Origin: Bog-473 sp963840245
GTDB lineage: Bacteria > Actinomycetota > Acidimicrobiia > Acidimicrobiales > RAAP-2
DNA length: 64,000 nucleotides
Direction: 5' to 3'
Assembly: GCA_963840245.1 (NCBI GenBank)
Contig: CAWIYI010000014.1
Span: forward strand, 1-64,000
Made by a program: the position numbers and the translations under genes. Positions within the stretch are counted from its first letter, which is position 1; each line of letters begins with the position of its first letter. The notes below the pieces were generated by a model that was given only the letters and a program-made list of their open reading frames with translations, did not search any database and was not told the origin of the DNA. Shown here one piece after another: positions 17,994-26,478 of the stretch.

Positions 17994-19265
17994 ATGAACC
18001 TCGACGACATGATTCTGGTCAGCATCGACGACCACATGATCGAGCCCCCGCACATGTTCGAGCACCACGTGCCCAAGAAGTGGCTCGACGACGCCCCGAA
18101 GGTCGTCCACGAGGACGGCATCGACCAGTGGGTGTTCCAGGGCGAGAAGACGAGCACGTCCTTCGGCATGGCCGCCACCGTCGGCTGGCCGTCCGACGAG
18201 TGGGGCTTCAACCCGGGCACCTACACCGAGCTGCGGCCGGGGTGTTTCGACGTCCACGAACGCGTGCGCGACATGAACGCCAACGGCGTCCTCGGCTCCA
18301 TGTGCTTCCCCACCATGGCCGGGTGGAACGCCCGGACCTTCGCCGAGTCGCGTGACAAGGAGATCGCCCTCGTCATGCTCCAGGCCTACAACGACTGGGC
18401 CATCGACGAGTGGTGCGGGGAGTACCCGGGGCGCTTCATCCCCCTCGGCATCGTCCCGATGTGGGACGTCGACGCCGCCGTGGCCGAGGTCCGCCGCATC
18501 GCCAAGAAGGGCTGCCGGTCGATCAGCTTCCTCGAGACGCCGCACGTGCAGGGGTTCCCGAGCTTCCTCTCGGGCTACTGGGACCCGATGCTCGCCGCGC
18601 TGAGCGAGGAGAACATGGTGCTCTCCCTCCACATCGGTGCGGGCTTCGCCGTGATCCAGCGGGCGGCCGAGGCGCCGGTCGACCACCTGATGGTGCTGGC
18701 CTGCCAGATCAGCGCCATCACCGCGCAGGACCTCCTGTTCGGCCCGACGCTGCGCCGCTTCCCCGATCTCAAGGTCGCCCTGTCCGAGGGCGGCATCGGC
18801 TGGATCCCCTTCTACTTCGACCGCATCGACCGCCACTTCGGGAACCAGGAGTGGCTGCACAGCGACTTCGGCGGGAAGCTGCCCTCGGAGGTCTTCCGCG
18901 ACCACATCCTGGCCTGCTACATCACCGACCCGTCCGGTCTCCTGCTGCGCGACCGCATCGGCCTCGACATCATCGCCTGGGAATGCGACTACCCCCACAC
19001 CGACACCACGTGGCCCGAGTCGCCCGAGTTCGCCTGGAAGGAGTTTCAGGACGCGGGCTGTCGCGACGACGAGATCCACAAGATCACGTGGGAGAACGCC
19101 TGCCGCTTCTACGGTTGGGACCCGTTCGCACACACGACCAGGGAGCAGGCGACGGTGGGCGCGCTGCGCGGCGTCGCCCGTGACGTCGACGTCACCCGGA
19201 TGTCCCGCGAGGAATGGCGCAAGCGCAACGAGGCCGCCGGCGTCGGGGTCGTGGGCGCCGTCTAA
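17994..19265 (+). CDS. Amidohydrolase 2 family protein (ACMSD-like TIM barrel)
   Basis: 423 residues from ATG 17994 (AGGAG 7 nt upstream). The N-terminal metal motif is SIDDHMIEPP and the C-terminal barrel motif is WECDYPHTDTTWP. Family members are metal-dependent hydrolases or decarboxylases of cyclic acids; which reaction applies is not visible. It has a longer C-terminal tail than its three relatives in the window (26472, 29300, 43235). It follows the P450 by 37 bp and is followed by paired acyl-CoA dehydrogenases, so it acts within the same catabolic route. Confidence 0.88.
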   Translation: MNLDDMILVSIDDHMIEPPHMFEHHVPKKWLDDAPKVVHEDGIDQWVFQGEKTSTSFGMAATVGWPSDEWGFNPGTYTELRPGCFDVHERVRDMNANGVLGSMCFPTMAGWNARTFAESRDKEIALVMLQAYNDWAIDEWCGEYPGRFIPLGIVPMWDVDAAVAEVRRIAKKGCRSISFLETPHVQGFPSFLSGYWDPMLAALSEENMVLSLHIGAGFAVIQRAAEAPVDHLMVLACQISAITAQDLLFGPTLRRFPDLKVALSEGGIGWIPFYFDRIDRHFGNQEWLHSDFGGKLPSEVFRDHILACYITDPSGLLLRDRIGLDIIAWECDYPHTDTTWPESPEFAWKEFQDAGCRDDEIHKITWENACRFYGWDPFAHTTREQATVGALRGVARDVDVTRMSREEWRKRNEAAGVGVVGAV

Positions 19266-19386
19266 CCTCGCCGGACGCCGGCACCCGACGCCTTCGTACT
19301 GACGACACGAGGTACGACGTGGGGACCGGCCGCGGCGGGCTTGAAAGGATCGAAGAGAGTCACGTGAACGAACAGCAGGGAGCCCG

Positions 19387-20541
19387 ATGCTCCTCAACCT
19401 GACCGAAGACCAGGAATTCTTCCGGGAGACGACAGACCGTTTCCTGGCCGAGCTCGTGCCGCCGGACGCGGTCCGCGCCCTGCGCCACGACGAGGCAGGG
19501 TTCGATCCCACCTACTGGCGCCGCGGTGCCGAGCTGGGGTGGACCTCGTTGCTGGTCAGCGAGGAGCACGGTGGCGGCACCATCAGTGGCGGCGGGCTGG
19601 TCGACCTCAGTCTCGTTGCCTACGCGTTCGGCCGCCATGCCGCGCCGGGACCGCTCGCCGCGACCAACGTGGTCGCCGCGGCGCTCAGTGCGCACGGCAC
19701 CGCACCCGACGTGCTCGGGTCCCTGCTCTCGGGGGAGGGCATCGCCACCTGGTGCGCCCCGGTGGCCGGGCCCGACGGGTGGCGAGCGACGGTCGAGGCG
19801 ACGCACGACGGCAACGAACTCGTGCTGTCCGGTGGGGCGCGCCCGGTGGAGTCCGCCGCCACGGCGGATCACTTCCTCGTCACCTGTCGCGACGACGGCG
19901 CCGGCGGTGCCGGAAGTGCCGGTCGTCACACACAGGTGCTGGTGCCCGCGTCCGCGACGGGTCTCACGGTGTCGCCCATGCAGACGATCGACCTCTCCCG
20001 TCGCTTCTCCGTCGTGACCTTCGACGACGTGCGCGTCCCCGCCGACGCGGTGGTCGGGACGATCGGGGAGGCGTCGAGAGACGTCGACCGGCAGTTCGAG
20101 GTGCTCCTGGTCATCCTCAACGCCGAATCGGTCGGGGCCATGCAGACCGGGTTCGACATGACGGTCGAGTGGGCCTTCGATCGCTACTCCTTCGGCCGAC
20201 CGCTCGCCTCCTACCAGGCCCTGAAGCACCGGTTCGCCGACATGATGAGCTGGCTCGAGGCGTCGCACGCCATCAGCGCGCGGGCCTGCGCCGCCGCCCA
20301 GGAGGGCAGCGACGATGCGGCCGAGCTGATCAGCGCGGCCAAGGCGTACATCGGCCAATACGGCGCCGAGCTGCTGCAGGACTGCGTGCAGATGCACGGG
20401 GGCATCGGGGTCACGTTCGAGCACGACCTGCACCTGTACCTGCGCCGCCTCATCGTCGATCGGGCGCTGGCCGGGACGCCGGCCGTCCACCGCCAGCGCA
20501 TCGCGGCGCTCGTGGCCGAGCGGGAAGGGGTGGCGGCGTGA
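19387..20541 (+). CDS. Acyl-CoA dehydrogenase, first of a pair
   Basis: 384 residues, somewhat divergent (RHDEAGFDPTYWRRGAELGW at the N terminus, MHGGIGVTFEHDLHLYLRRL at the C terminus, the flavin-contacting region). In actinobacterial steroid side-chain degradation such enzymes work as alpha2-beta2 pairs of adjacent FadE proteins in which one partner has lost some FAD contacts. Here the next gene overlaps by GTGA and encodes a second, more canonical family member, so a heterotetramer is likely. The ATG at 19387 has GGGAG upstream. Confidence 0.91.
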   Translation: MLLNLTEDQEFFRETTDRFLAELVPPDAVRALRHDEAGFDPTYWRRGAELGWTSLLVSEEHGGGTISGGGLVDLSLVAYAFGRHAAPGPLAATNVVAAALSAHGTAPDVLGSLLSGEGIATWCAPVAGPDGWRATVEATHDGNELVLSGGARPVESAATADHFLVTCRDDGAGGAGSAGRHTQVLVPASATGLTVSPMQTIDLSRRFSVVTFDDVRVPADAVVGTIGEASRDVDRQFEVLLVILNAESVGAMQTGFDMTVEWAFDRYSFGRPLASYQALKHRFADMMSWLEASHAISARACAAAQEGSDDAAELISAAKAYIGQYGAELLQDCVQMHGGIGVTFEHDLHLYLRRLIVDRALAGTPAVHRQRIAALVAEREGVAA

Positions 20542-21833
20542 GCGTGCTGCGGGTGGAGCAGGCGGAGGGTGTGGACGACGTGGAGGACCTCGAGAGTTTC
20601 CGGCATCGGGCCCGGGCTTTCATCCGATCCAACCTCCGACAGGTCGCGCCCGAAGAGCTGCGCCTCGGCTGGAACGGGCTCAGCGAGGAGATGGAGCTCG
20701 CTGCCGTGGCCCGTGACCGGGAGCTGCAGCGCATGCTCTTCGACGCGGGGTTGGCCGGCATCTGCTTTCCGCGCGCCTACGGCGGGCAGGGCCTGACGCC
20801 GGAGCACCAGAAGGTCCTCAACGAGGAGCTCGTCGGCTACGAGTTCCCCCTCCGGATGCAGGTGCCGAATCTCTCGCCTTGCGCCACGGTCATCCTCGAG
20901 TTCGGCACGGAGGAGCAGAAGCTGCGCCTCCTCCCGCCCATCTTGAAGGGCGAGGCACTCTGGATGCAGTTCCTCTCGGAGCCCAGCGGCGGCTCCGACG
21001 CCGCCGGGGCCCTCACCACCGCCGTGCGCGACGGCGACCAGTGGGTGCTCAACGGCTCCAAGGTCTGGACCACGGGCGCCTGGTGGTCCGACTGGGGCCT
21101 GTGCCTCGCCCGGACCAACTGGGACGTCCCCAAGCACCGGGGACTGTCGGTGTTCGTGTTGCCGATCCACCAGCCGAACATCGAGGTGCACCGGATCGAG
21201 ATGTTGAACGGCTCGCGTGAGTTCTGCCAGGAGTTCATGACCGACGTGATCGTTCCCGACACGGACCGCATCGGCGACGTGGACGACGGCTGGACGGTGG
21301 GCACGCGCTGGATGTTCCACGAGCGCATGCTCTACAACTCGCCGTACGTGACCGAGCCCATGGGGCTGACCCACGGGCACATGGATGCCGGCGTCGTCTT
21401 CTCCATGGCCCGGGAGAACGGGCGGCTGGAGGACCCGTCCGTGCGCGAGATGGTGGGCGAGGCGCGGATGCTCGAGCTGGTGTCCAAGGAGATGTCGACG
21501 TACGTGAGCGACAGCATCCGTGCCGGCCGGCTGAACGACCAGGCGGCGGCCCTCGTGCGCCTGTTCAAGGGGATCGCCCAGAACCGGATCGTGACGCTGG
21601 CCTTCGAGGTGGCGGGCTCGGAGGGAGCGGCCTGGACCGAGGACACGGCAGCGTCCCAGAGTGCGACGAACTTCCTGATGCGCCAAGGGGGGACCATCGG
21701 GGGTGGGACAACCGAGATGGCGCGCAACGTGATCAGCGAGCGGGTGCTGGGCATGCCGCGGGAACGCAGGCTGGACAAGGACGTCCCGTTCCGCGACGTG
21801 CCCCGTGGCCGCGCCGACGGCACCTCGTCCTAG
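20538..21833 (+). CDS. Acyl-CoA dehydrogenase, second of a pair
   Basis: 431 residues starting at GTG 20538, four bases before the end of the previous stop codon. The signature FLSEPSGGSDAAG and the substrate loop WTTGAWWSDWG are present, and the C terminus GGGTTEMARNVISERVLGMP is standard. It probably forms a mixed tetramer with the product of 19387-20541 and introduces an alpha-beta double bond into a bulky acyl-CoA, passing electrons to ETF. Cell location is cytosolic. The pairing rests on the overlap and on established FadE pairs, not on a direct signal. Confidence 0.93.
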   Translation: MSVLRVEQAEGVDDVEDLESFRHRARAFIRSNLRQVAPEELRLGWNGLSEEMELAAVARDRELQRMLFDAGLAGICFPRAYGGQGLTPEHQKVLNEELVGYEFPLRMQVPNLSPCATVILEFGTEEQKLRLLPPILKGEALWMQFLSEPSGGSDAAGALTTAVRDGDQWVLNGSKVWTTGAWWSDWGLCLARTNWDVPKHRGLSVFVLPIHQPNIEVHRIEMLNGSREFCQEFMTDVIVPDTDRIGDVDDGWTVGTRWMFHERMLYNSPYVTEPMGLTHGHMDAGVVFSMARENGRLEDPSVREMVGEARMLELVSKEMSTYVSDSIRAGRLNDQAAALVRLFKGIAQNRIVTLAFEVAGSEGAAWTEDTAASQSATNFLMRQGGTIGGGTTEMARNVISERVLGMPRERRLDKDVPFRDVPRGRADGTSS

Positions 21834-21836
21834 TCC

Positions 21837-21857
21837 CAGTCACCAGTCACCAGTCAC
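21837..21857 (+). repeat. CAGTCAC heptamer, three tandem copies
   Basis: Three exact copies of CAGTCAC run from 21837 to 21857, directly behind the TAG stop of the acyl-CoA dehydrogenase. A short slippage tract in the 72-bp spacer to the next gene; no function is evident. Confidence 0.7.
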
Positions 21858-21905
21858 CAAGCTGGGAGCGTCCGCTCCCGGTGTCGAGTTCGAAGGAGTC
21901 CATTC

Positions 21906-22760
21906 GTGGCCGTTGCAGAGGTAAACGGACTGTCGCTGGCGTACGAGACGATCGGCGAGGGTCGCCCCTGGGCCATCACCCCCGGCGGGCGCTTCACCAA
22001 GGAGTCGCCCGGCGTACGCGAGCTCGCCCAGGTGCTGGCCGGACACGGCAATCGGGTCCTCATATGGGACCGCCCCAACTGCGGCGAGTCCGACGTGTGC
22101 TTCGAGGGCCCGTCGGAGTCCGCCATGCAGGCCGATGCGCTGGCCGGGCTGCTGGCTCATCTCGACATGAATTCCGCCGTCATCGCCGGTGGGTCGGGCG
22201 GTGCCAGGGTCTCGTTGCTGACAGCCGCCCGCCATCCCGAGTCGGCGGCCGGTCTGGCCATCTGGTGGATCAGCGGTGGCGTCTACGGCCTCCTGTCACT
22301 GGCAACCCACTACTGCGGCGGGTCCGTCGGCGCGGCTTGGAGTCACGGGATGGAGGCGGTGGCCGACCTGCCCGAGTGGGCGGAGGTCCAGGAGCTGAAC
22401 CCCACCAACCGGGAGCGCTTCTTGAGCCAGGACCGTGCGACGTTCATCTCCACCATGGAGAACTGGATGCTGGCCTACTGCCCTCGCGACGGGGAGCATG
22501 TGCCGGGCCTTCCCGACGCCGACGCCCGCGCCCTCGAGATTCCCGCGCTCGTCTTCCGGAGCGGGGAGAGCGACGCCCATCACACGCGTGCCACATCAGA
22601 AGCGCTGGCCGATCTGCTGCCCCAGAGCCGGCTCGTTGAACCCCCGTGGGGTGACCGCGAGTGGATCGAGCGCCAGGGCGCACGGGACGAGGGGTTGTTC
22701 GCCCACTGGCCCCTGCTGGCCCCCCAGCTCCTGGAGTGGCAGGCCGAGACGCTCGGCTGA
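21906..22760 (+). CDS. Alpha/beta hydrolase
   Basis: 284 residues from GTG 21906, with AAGGAG 8 nt upstream. The fold is recognisable from VLIWDRPNCGESD, the nucleophile elbow AGGSGGA (Ser) and a strand-8 region LVFRSGESDAHHTRATSE that should hold the acid. The final histidine is not obvious: the usual position reads WGDREWIERQG, so either the alignment shifts or the active site is altered. It closes the 15-22 kb catabolic operon and may cleave a carbon-carbon bond or ester in the route. Confidence 0.82.
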   Translation: MAVAEVNGLSLAYETIGEGRPWAITPGGRFTKESPGVRELAQVLAGHGNRVLIWDRPNCGESDVCFEGPSESAMQADALAGLLAHLDMNSAVIAGGSGGARVSLLTAARHPESAAGLAIWWISGGVYGLLSLATHYCGGSVGAAWSHGMEAVADLPEWAEVQELNPTNRERFLSQDRATFISTMENWMLAYCPRDGEHVPGLPDADARALEIPALVFRSGESDAHHTRATSEALADLLPQSRLVEPPWGDREWIERQGARDEGLFAHWPLLAPQLLEWQAETLG

Positions 22761-22775
22761 GGGGGCGTCCTCAGC
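22756..22775. terminator. Bidirectional terminator hairpin between convergent genes
   Basis: GCTGAGG (22756-22762), loop GGGCGT, CCTCAGC (22769-22775): a perfect 7-bp stem. Its left arm contains the hydrolase TGA and its right arm contains the stop codon of the VOC gene on the other strand. There is no U tract on either side, as is usual in actinobacteria. Confidence 0.6.
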
Positions 22776-23181
22776 GCATCTCGTTGATGCGGACCAGGTT
22801 CCCGGCGGGATCGCGGACGGCGCAGTCGCGCACCCCGTACGGCTGCTCGGTGGGCTCCTGGACGACCTCGGCGCCCCCGGCCTGCAGCCGCGCGAAGGTG
22901 CCGTCGAGGTCGGCGGTGGCCAAGATGACGCGGGCGAACGTGCCCTTGGCCATCATCTCGACGACGGTGCGGCGCTCGTCGTCGGTGACCCCCGGGTCGG
23001 CGTACGGCGGCTCCAGGACGATGGAGGTGCCGGGTTGGTCGGCGGGGCCGACCGTGATCCAGCGCATCGGGCCGTTGCCGACGTCGTTGCGGACCTCGAA
23101 GCCGAGGGCGTCGCGATAGAAGGCGACGGACGCGTCCGGGTCGTCGTGCGGGAGGAAGCTCGAATAGATGCTGATGTCCAT
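22771..23181 (-). CDS. VOC (glyoxalase/bleomycin-resistance) family protein
   Basis: 136 residues with one glyoxalase-like fold: YSSFLPHDDPDASVAFYRDA and LGFEVRND at the N terminus, and YGVRDCAVRDPAGNLVRINE at the C terminus. Such proteins bind a metal or a small ligand; reactions range from isomerisation to ring cleavage or antibiotic sequestration. It is the last gene of a TetR-AraC-VOC operon on the minus strand; an AraC gene followed by a VOC gene is a recurrent pair in actinobacteria. Specific function unknown. Confidence 0.88.
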   Translation of the reverse strand: MDISIYSSFLPHDDPDASVAFYRDALGFEVRNDVGNGPMRWITVGPADQPGTSIVLEPPYADPGVTDDERRTVVEMMAKGTFARVILATADLDGTFARLQAGGAEVVQEPTEQPYGVRDCAVRDPAGNLVRINEMR

Positions 23182-23185
23182 GCCG

Positions 23186-23635
23186 TCATGCTAAATGGGC
23201 GCGCGGGGCCGGTACTTCTCGATTCCTGATCGGTCTGGTCACCTGCTTCGCCACGCACGCAGGCAGGCCCGCCGTCGCACCAGCCGCACGGCGTCGGTAC
23301 GTGCTCGGTGACATGCCGACCAGCTCGGTGAATCGAGTGCTGAAGGTTCCCAGCGACGAGTAGCCGACCGTGAAACAGACGTCGGTCACGCTGAGGTCGT
23401 CCCGGCGCAGCAAGGCCATGGCGCGTTCGATCCGCCGCGTCATCAGGTAGCCGTAGGGCGACTCGCCGTAGGCGAGCCGGAACTGACGACTGAGGTGCCC
23501 GGCCGACATGTGGGCGCCACGGGCGAGCGCCTCGACGTCGAGCGGCAGCGCGTACTCCCGGTCGATCCGGTCGCGGACACGCCGCAGCCACGCCAGGTCC
23601 TGCAGGTGTTGCGCCGTCGGGAGTGTGCCGCTCAC
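23186..23635 (-). CDS. AraC-family transcriptional regulator, DNA-binding domain only
   Basis: 149 residues, essentially just the double HTH: LDVEALARGAHMSAGHLSRQ and SVTDVCFTVGYSSLGTFSTR, with FTELVGMSPSTYRR closing the second motif. No separate ligand-binding domain is encoded. Start GTG 23635 has GAAGG upstream and lies 11 bp after the TetR stop; its own stop is 4 bp from the VOC gene, so it is likely the direct regulator of that gene. Confidence 0.9.
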   Translation of the reverse strand: MSGTLPTAQHLQDLAWLRRVRDRIDREYALPLDVEALARGAHMSAGHLSRQFRLAYGESPYGYLMTRRIERAMALLRRDDLSVTDVCFTVGYSSLGTFSTRFTELVGMSPSTYRRRAAGATAGLPACVAKQVTRPIRNREVPAPRAHLA

Positions 23636-23646
23636 CGTGGAGACCT

Positions 23647-24349
23647 TCAGGAAAGCGGGGCGGTCCCCGCGCCGTTGCCGGCCACCGGGGAGGAGGTCGA
23701 GGGAGCTTCGGGCAACCCCAACGCGTTGACGAACAGCCGCGTCAGCTGTTCGACGCCTGTATCGAAGTCGCAGTCAAGAAGGCCCTGGACGAACCACATC
23801 TCGGGGAATCGGTAGGTCATCGCACCGAGCCCGGCGGCTGCGATGTCCGGGTCGAGTTGCTCGTCAGCGAGGCCGTGACGCTGGAGTCGGCGGATGGAAT
23901 CGGCGATCTGCGCGGATGAGACGTGATGCCGCTCGTGGCGCGACGCACGGAGATCGTCGTCGAAGCGCGACACCTGCTCGATGACCCCCATGATGCGAGC
24001 CTCGTCCCGGTAGGCCTCGAGGTTACGACGGATGCCCTCGTGGATCCGCTCGAAGGGAGGTGCAGTCGACGACGAGTCGAGGATGACGCTGTAGAGCGGC
24101 TCCCTCAGCCGCTCCTCGACCGCCGGCCGCCACCTCACGAAAGACCTCTTCCTTGGACTCGAAGTAGTGGTAGAAGGATCCGTGCGAGAGGCCGGCATGC
24201 TCGGCGATGTCCGAGATCCGGGCGTCGAGGAAACCGTCGCGCTCGAACACCTCCTTGGCCGCGGCGACCAGCCGGGCGCGGGTCTCGATCCCTTTGCGCG
24301 ATCGGGGCCCGCTGGGTTTCTCACCTATGAGCGGTGGGGTCGTCGACAC
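23647..24349 (-). CDS. TetR/AcrR family regulator; one frame break
   Basis: Start GTG 24349 (VSTTPPLIGEKPSG) is preferred over an ATG 39 bp upstream because GGAAGGAG precedes it. The HTH is RISDIAEHAGLSHGSFYHYF. Near 24125 one extra C on the plus strand breaks the frame; removing it joins EEVFREVAAAVEERLREPLY, which continues through a normal ligand domain to the stop at 23647. It is first in the operon with the AraC and VOC genes. As sequenced the product would be truncated just after the DNA-binding domain. Confidence 0.82.
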
Positions 24350-24446
24350 GGCCTTCTCCTTCCGAGCGGGCTCCGGGACCGGAGGCATCAATGTACCGTC
24401 GCTTCGAGTGGCAACCGGCGGACATGCGATCCGGGCGGCACGAGGT

Positions 24447-26117
24447 CAGGCGTCCATTCGCTGGAGGAGCAGGACACCGGAAGGCGTGCCGCCGCCCGAC
24501 GTGACTACGGCGGTCTTGGCGTCCTTGACCTGCCGCTGCGCCGGCGTCGTGGCGGAGTTGGGTGACCGCCTCGTAGAGAAATCCGAAGCCGTGCGTCCGC
24601 CCCTCGGAGAGTTGCCCACCGTGCGGGTTGACCGGGAGCTCGCCGTCGAGCGCGATGCGGCGCCCGCCGTCGAGCCAGTCGTACGCCTCGCCGAACCCGC
24701 AGAATCCGAGTCCCTCGAGCCACGAGATGGCGTTGAAGGTGAAGCCGTCGTAGACGAGAGCCACGTCGACGTCGGACGGCTGCACGGCGGTCCGGGTCCA
24801 CAGGTGCGCCGCTTGACCGATGACCTGCGGTTCGTGGGTGAGGGTGTCCTGGTCCCACGACACGCGTTCGAGGATCTGCGTGCCCACGGCCTCGATGCGC
24901 ACGGCCGGGTGGGGGAGATCCTCGGCCACCGACGCCGCGGAGACGATGATGGCGATGGACCCGTCGCACGGCACGTCGCAGTCGTAGAGCCCGAACGGCG
25001 AGGTGATGGGCCGCGCCGAGAGGTAGTCGTCCATCGTCATGGGGTCGCGGTAGATGGCGGCCGGATTCAGTGCCGCGTTCCGCCGCGCGTTGACCGCGAT
25101 CAGACCGAGCATCTCACGCGGGGAGCGGTAGCGATGCAGGTACTGGTTGGCGTTCATGCCGATCCAATTGGCCGCGGACATGGCACCGAAGGGAGCGCGC
25201 CACTCGCGGAACGGGCCGGACACGCGCTCCGCCAGCTCGCTGCCGTGTTCACGGTGTCTCTGCGCGGCAAGGGCGGCGAACGTGGACTCCCAGACGGTGC
25301 GGAAGCACAGCACGTGGCGACAGAGCCCCGAGGCCACGGCCATGGCGGCCGCGATCACGGCGCCCCCTGGACCGGGAAGGTCGCCGCCACCGTTGATCCA
25401 GGTGGGGTGGATCCGTAGGGCCTCCTCGATGGCGCTGGCGCCGCCCTCGCTCATGCCCGCGCCGCTGGCCCCGGGGTAGGTCGACAGGCCGTCGATGTCG
25501 TCGAGCGTCAGCCCGGCATCAGCGATCGCCTCGAGGCTGGCGTCGATCGCCAGCGAGAGAGGGTCGACCATGAGGCGCCGGCCGAACGCGGAGCGGCCGA
25601 TGCCACTGAGGACCGCCCGGTGCTCGAAGCGCTCCTCGCTGACGGGGGCGCGGGGGACCGGCCGCACGGGAGCCTCGACGCGATCGACCGGGTCGACGGA
25701 GCCTGTCAGCTCGAAGAGAGGCAGCCACACGTCCTCCTCCTGCTCGAAACGGACGGCCACCTCCTGACCGATCTGCACGTCGGACGGCTCACAGCCGACG
25801 ATGTTGGTCGTCAGGTGCACGCGGGCGTCCTCGGCCAGCGCGACATTGGCGATGACGTAGGGCGGGTCGAAGTCGGGGAGCCAGCGATGGGAGTTCACGG
25901 TGTACCCCACGACCGTGCCCCGGCCGGACACCGGGGTCGGCTTCCAGGACCGGCTCCGGCAGTACGGGCAGATGGGCACCGGTGGATGGACGAGCTCGCC
26001 GCAGTCGCTGCAACCCTGGATCCGCAGGATGCCGTCGGCGCCGGAGCTCCAGAACCACTCGTTGGCCGGAGTCAGTTCGGGGAGAGGCCGCATCATCTCC
26101 CCCGGGCTCGGGGGCAT
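24447..26117 (-). CDS. DUF35 OB-fold/zinc-ribbon domain fused to SCP2-type thiolase (Ltp2-like); one frame break
   Basis: Residues about 15-150 are a DUF35 domain: zinc ribbon CSDCGELVHPPVPICPYC, then an OB fold (VVGYTVNSHRWLPDFDPPYV). From about 180 a thiolase-like domain follows (RSAFGRRLMVDPLSLAIDAS; VNPHGGQLSEGRTHGFGF). No canonical nucleophilic thiolase cysteine is seen, as in Ltp2 steroid side-chain retro-aldolases, which work with a separate DUF35 partner; here the two are one chain. Removing C24536 (plus strand) restores HDAGARQVKDAKTAVVTSGG and the stop at 24447. Start is uncertain between ATG 26117 and ATG 26096. Divergent from the amidohydrolase-mmsA operon. Confidence 0.85.
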
Positions 26118-26126
26118 CGCCCAGTA

Positions 26127-26142
26127 TTGACATCGACGTCGT
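26127..26142. promoter_or_regulatory. TTGAC-type operator ahead of the DUF35-thiolase gene
   Basis: On the minus strand ACGACGTCGATGTCAA, 12 of 16 positions symmetric and one member of the six-site motif family in this window. It ends 10 bp before the ATG at 26117, so a bound repressor would cover the promoter. No clean -10 can be assigned. Confidence 0.55.
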
Positions 26143-26355
26143 AATCGAACACCGACCACATGTTACGTCCCTGGGGGCCGCCTGCCCCGTCCAGTCCCGG
26201 ATCTGCCTGGATGTCGGTACCCGAAGTGACGACGGGCTCCTGCGTGCGTCGCCACGACGTCCACGGCTTGGTCGACGACGGCGGGATCTCCTCGCCCACC
26301 CTCTGAGCCAGCCGGAGGTCCGCGTAAACCATAAACGACTTCGTTGAGAGTCCCC

Positions 26356-26413
26356 AGAGAAGCGGCGGGCCCAAGAGAGAAGCAGCGGGCCCAAGAGAGA
26401 AGCAGCCAGCTCA
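26356..26413 (+). repeat. 20-bp imperfect tandem repeat, nearly three copies
   Basis: The unit AGAGAGAAGCAGCGGGCCCA is complete at 26374-26393; a slightly shorter, one-base variant copy precedes it from 26356 and a copy with a diverged end follows to 26413. It fills part of the 354-bp non-coding gap between two divergent operons. The rest of that gap holds only the two operator/promoter sites listed separately. Confidence 0.7.
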
Positions 26414-26434
26414 GGCGACGGATATTCGCTCGTC

Positions 26435-26478
26435 GTGCAAATGTCCCGGCACAACTCTAATATCGACGTCAATGTTGA
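26435..26478 (+). promoter_or_regulatory. Near-leaderless promoter and operator of the amidohydrolase-mmsA operon
   Basis: -35 GTGCAA (26435-26440), 17 bp, -10 TAATAT (26458-26463), then only 8 nt to the ATG at 26472. The operator TCGACGTCAATGTTGA (26463-26478) lies on the start site and includes the start codon. The promoter shares CGTCGTGCA with the livH promoter at 31669, at the same distance from the -10. Confidence 0.58.

Noticed and set aside
15011..18220. A 1069-residue open frame on the minus strand opposite the aldehyde dehydrogenase, P450 and amidohydrolase genes
   Set aside because: It has the His/Arg/Asp-rich composition of an antisense shadow in high-GC DNA, no recognisable domain, and overlaps three well-supported genes.
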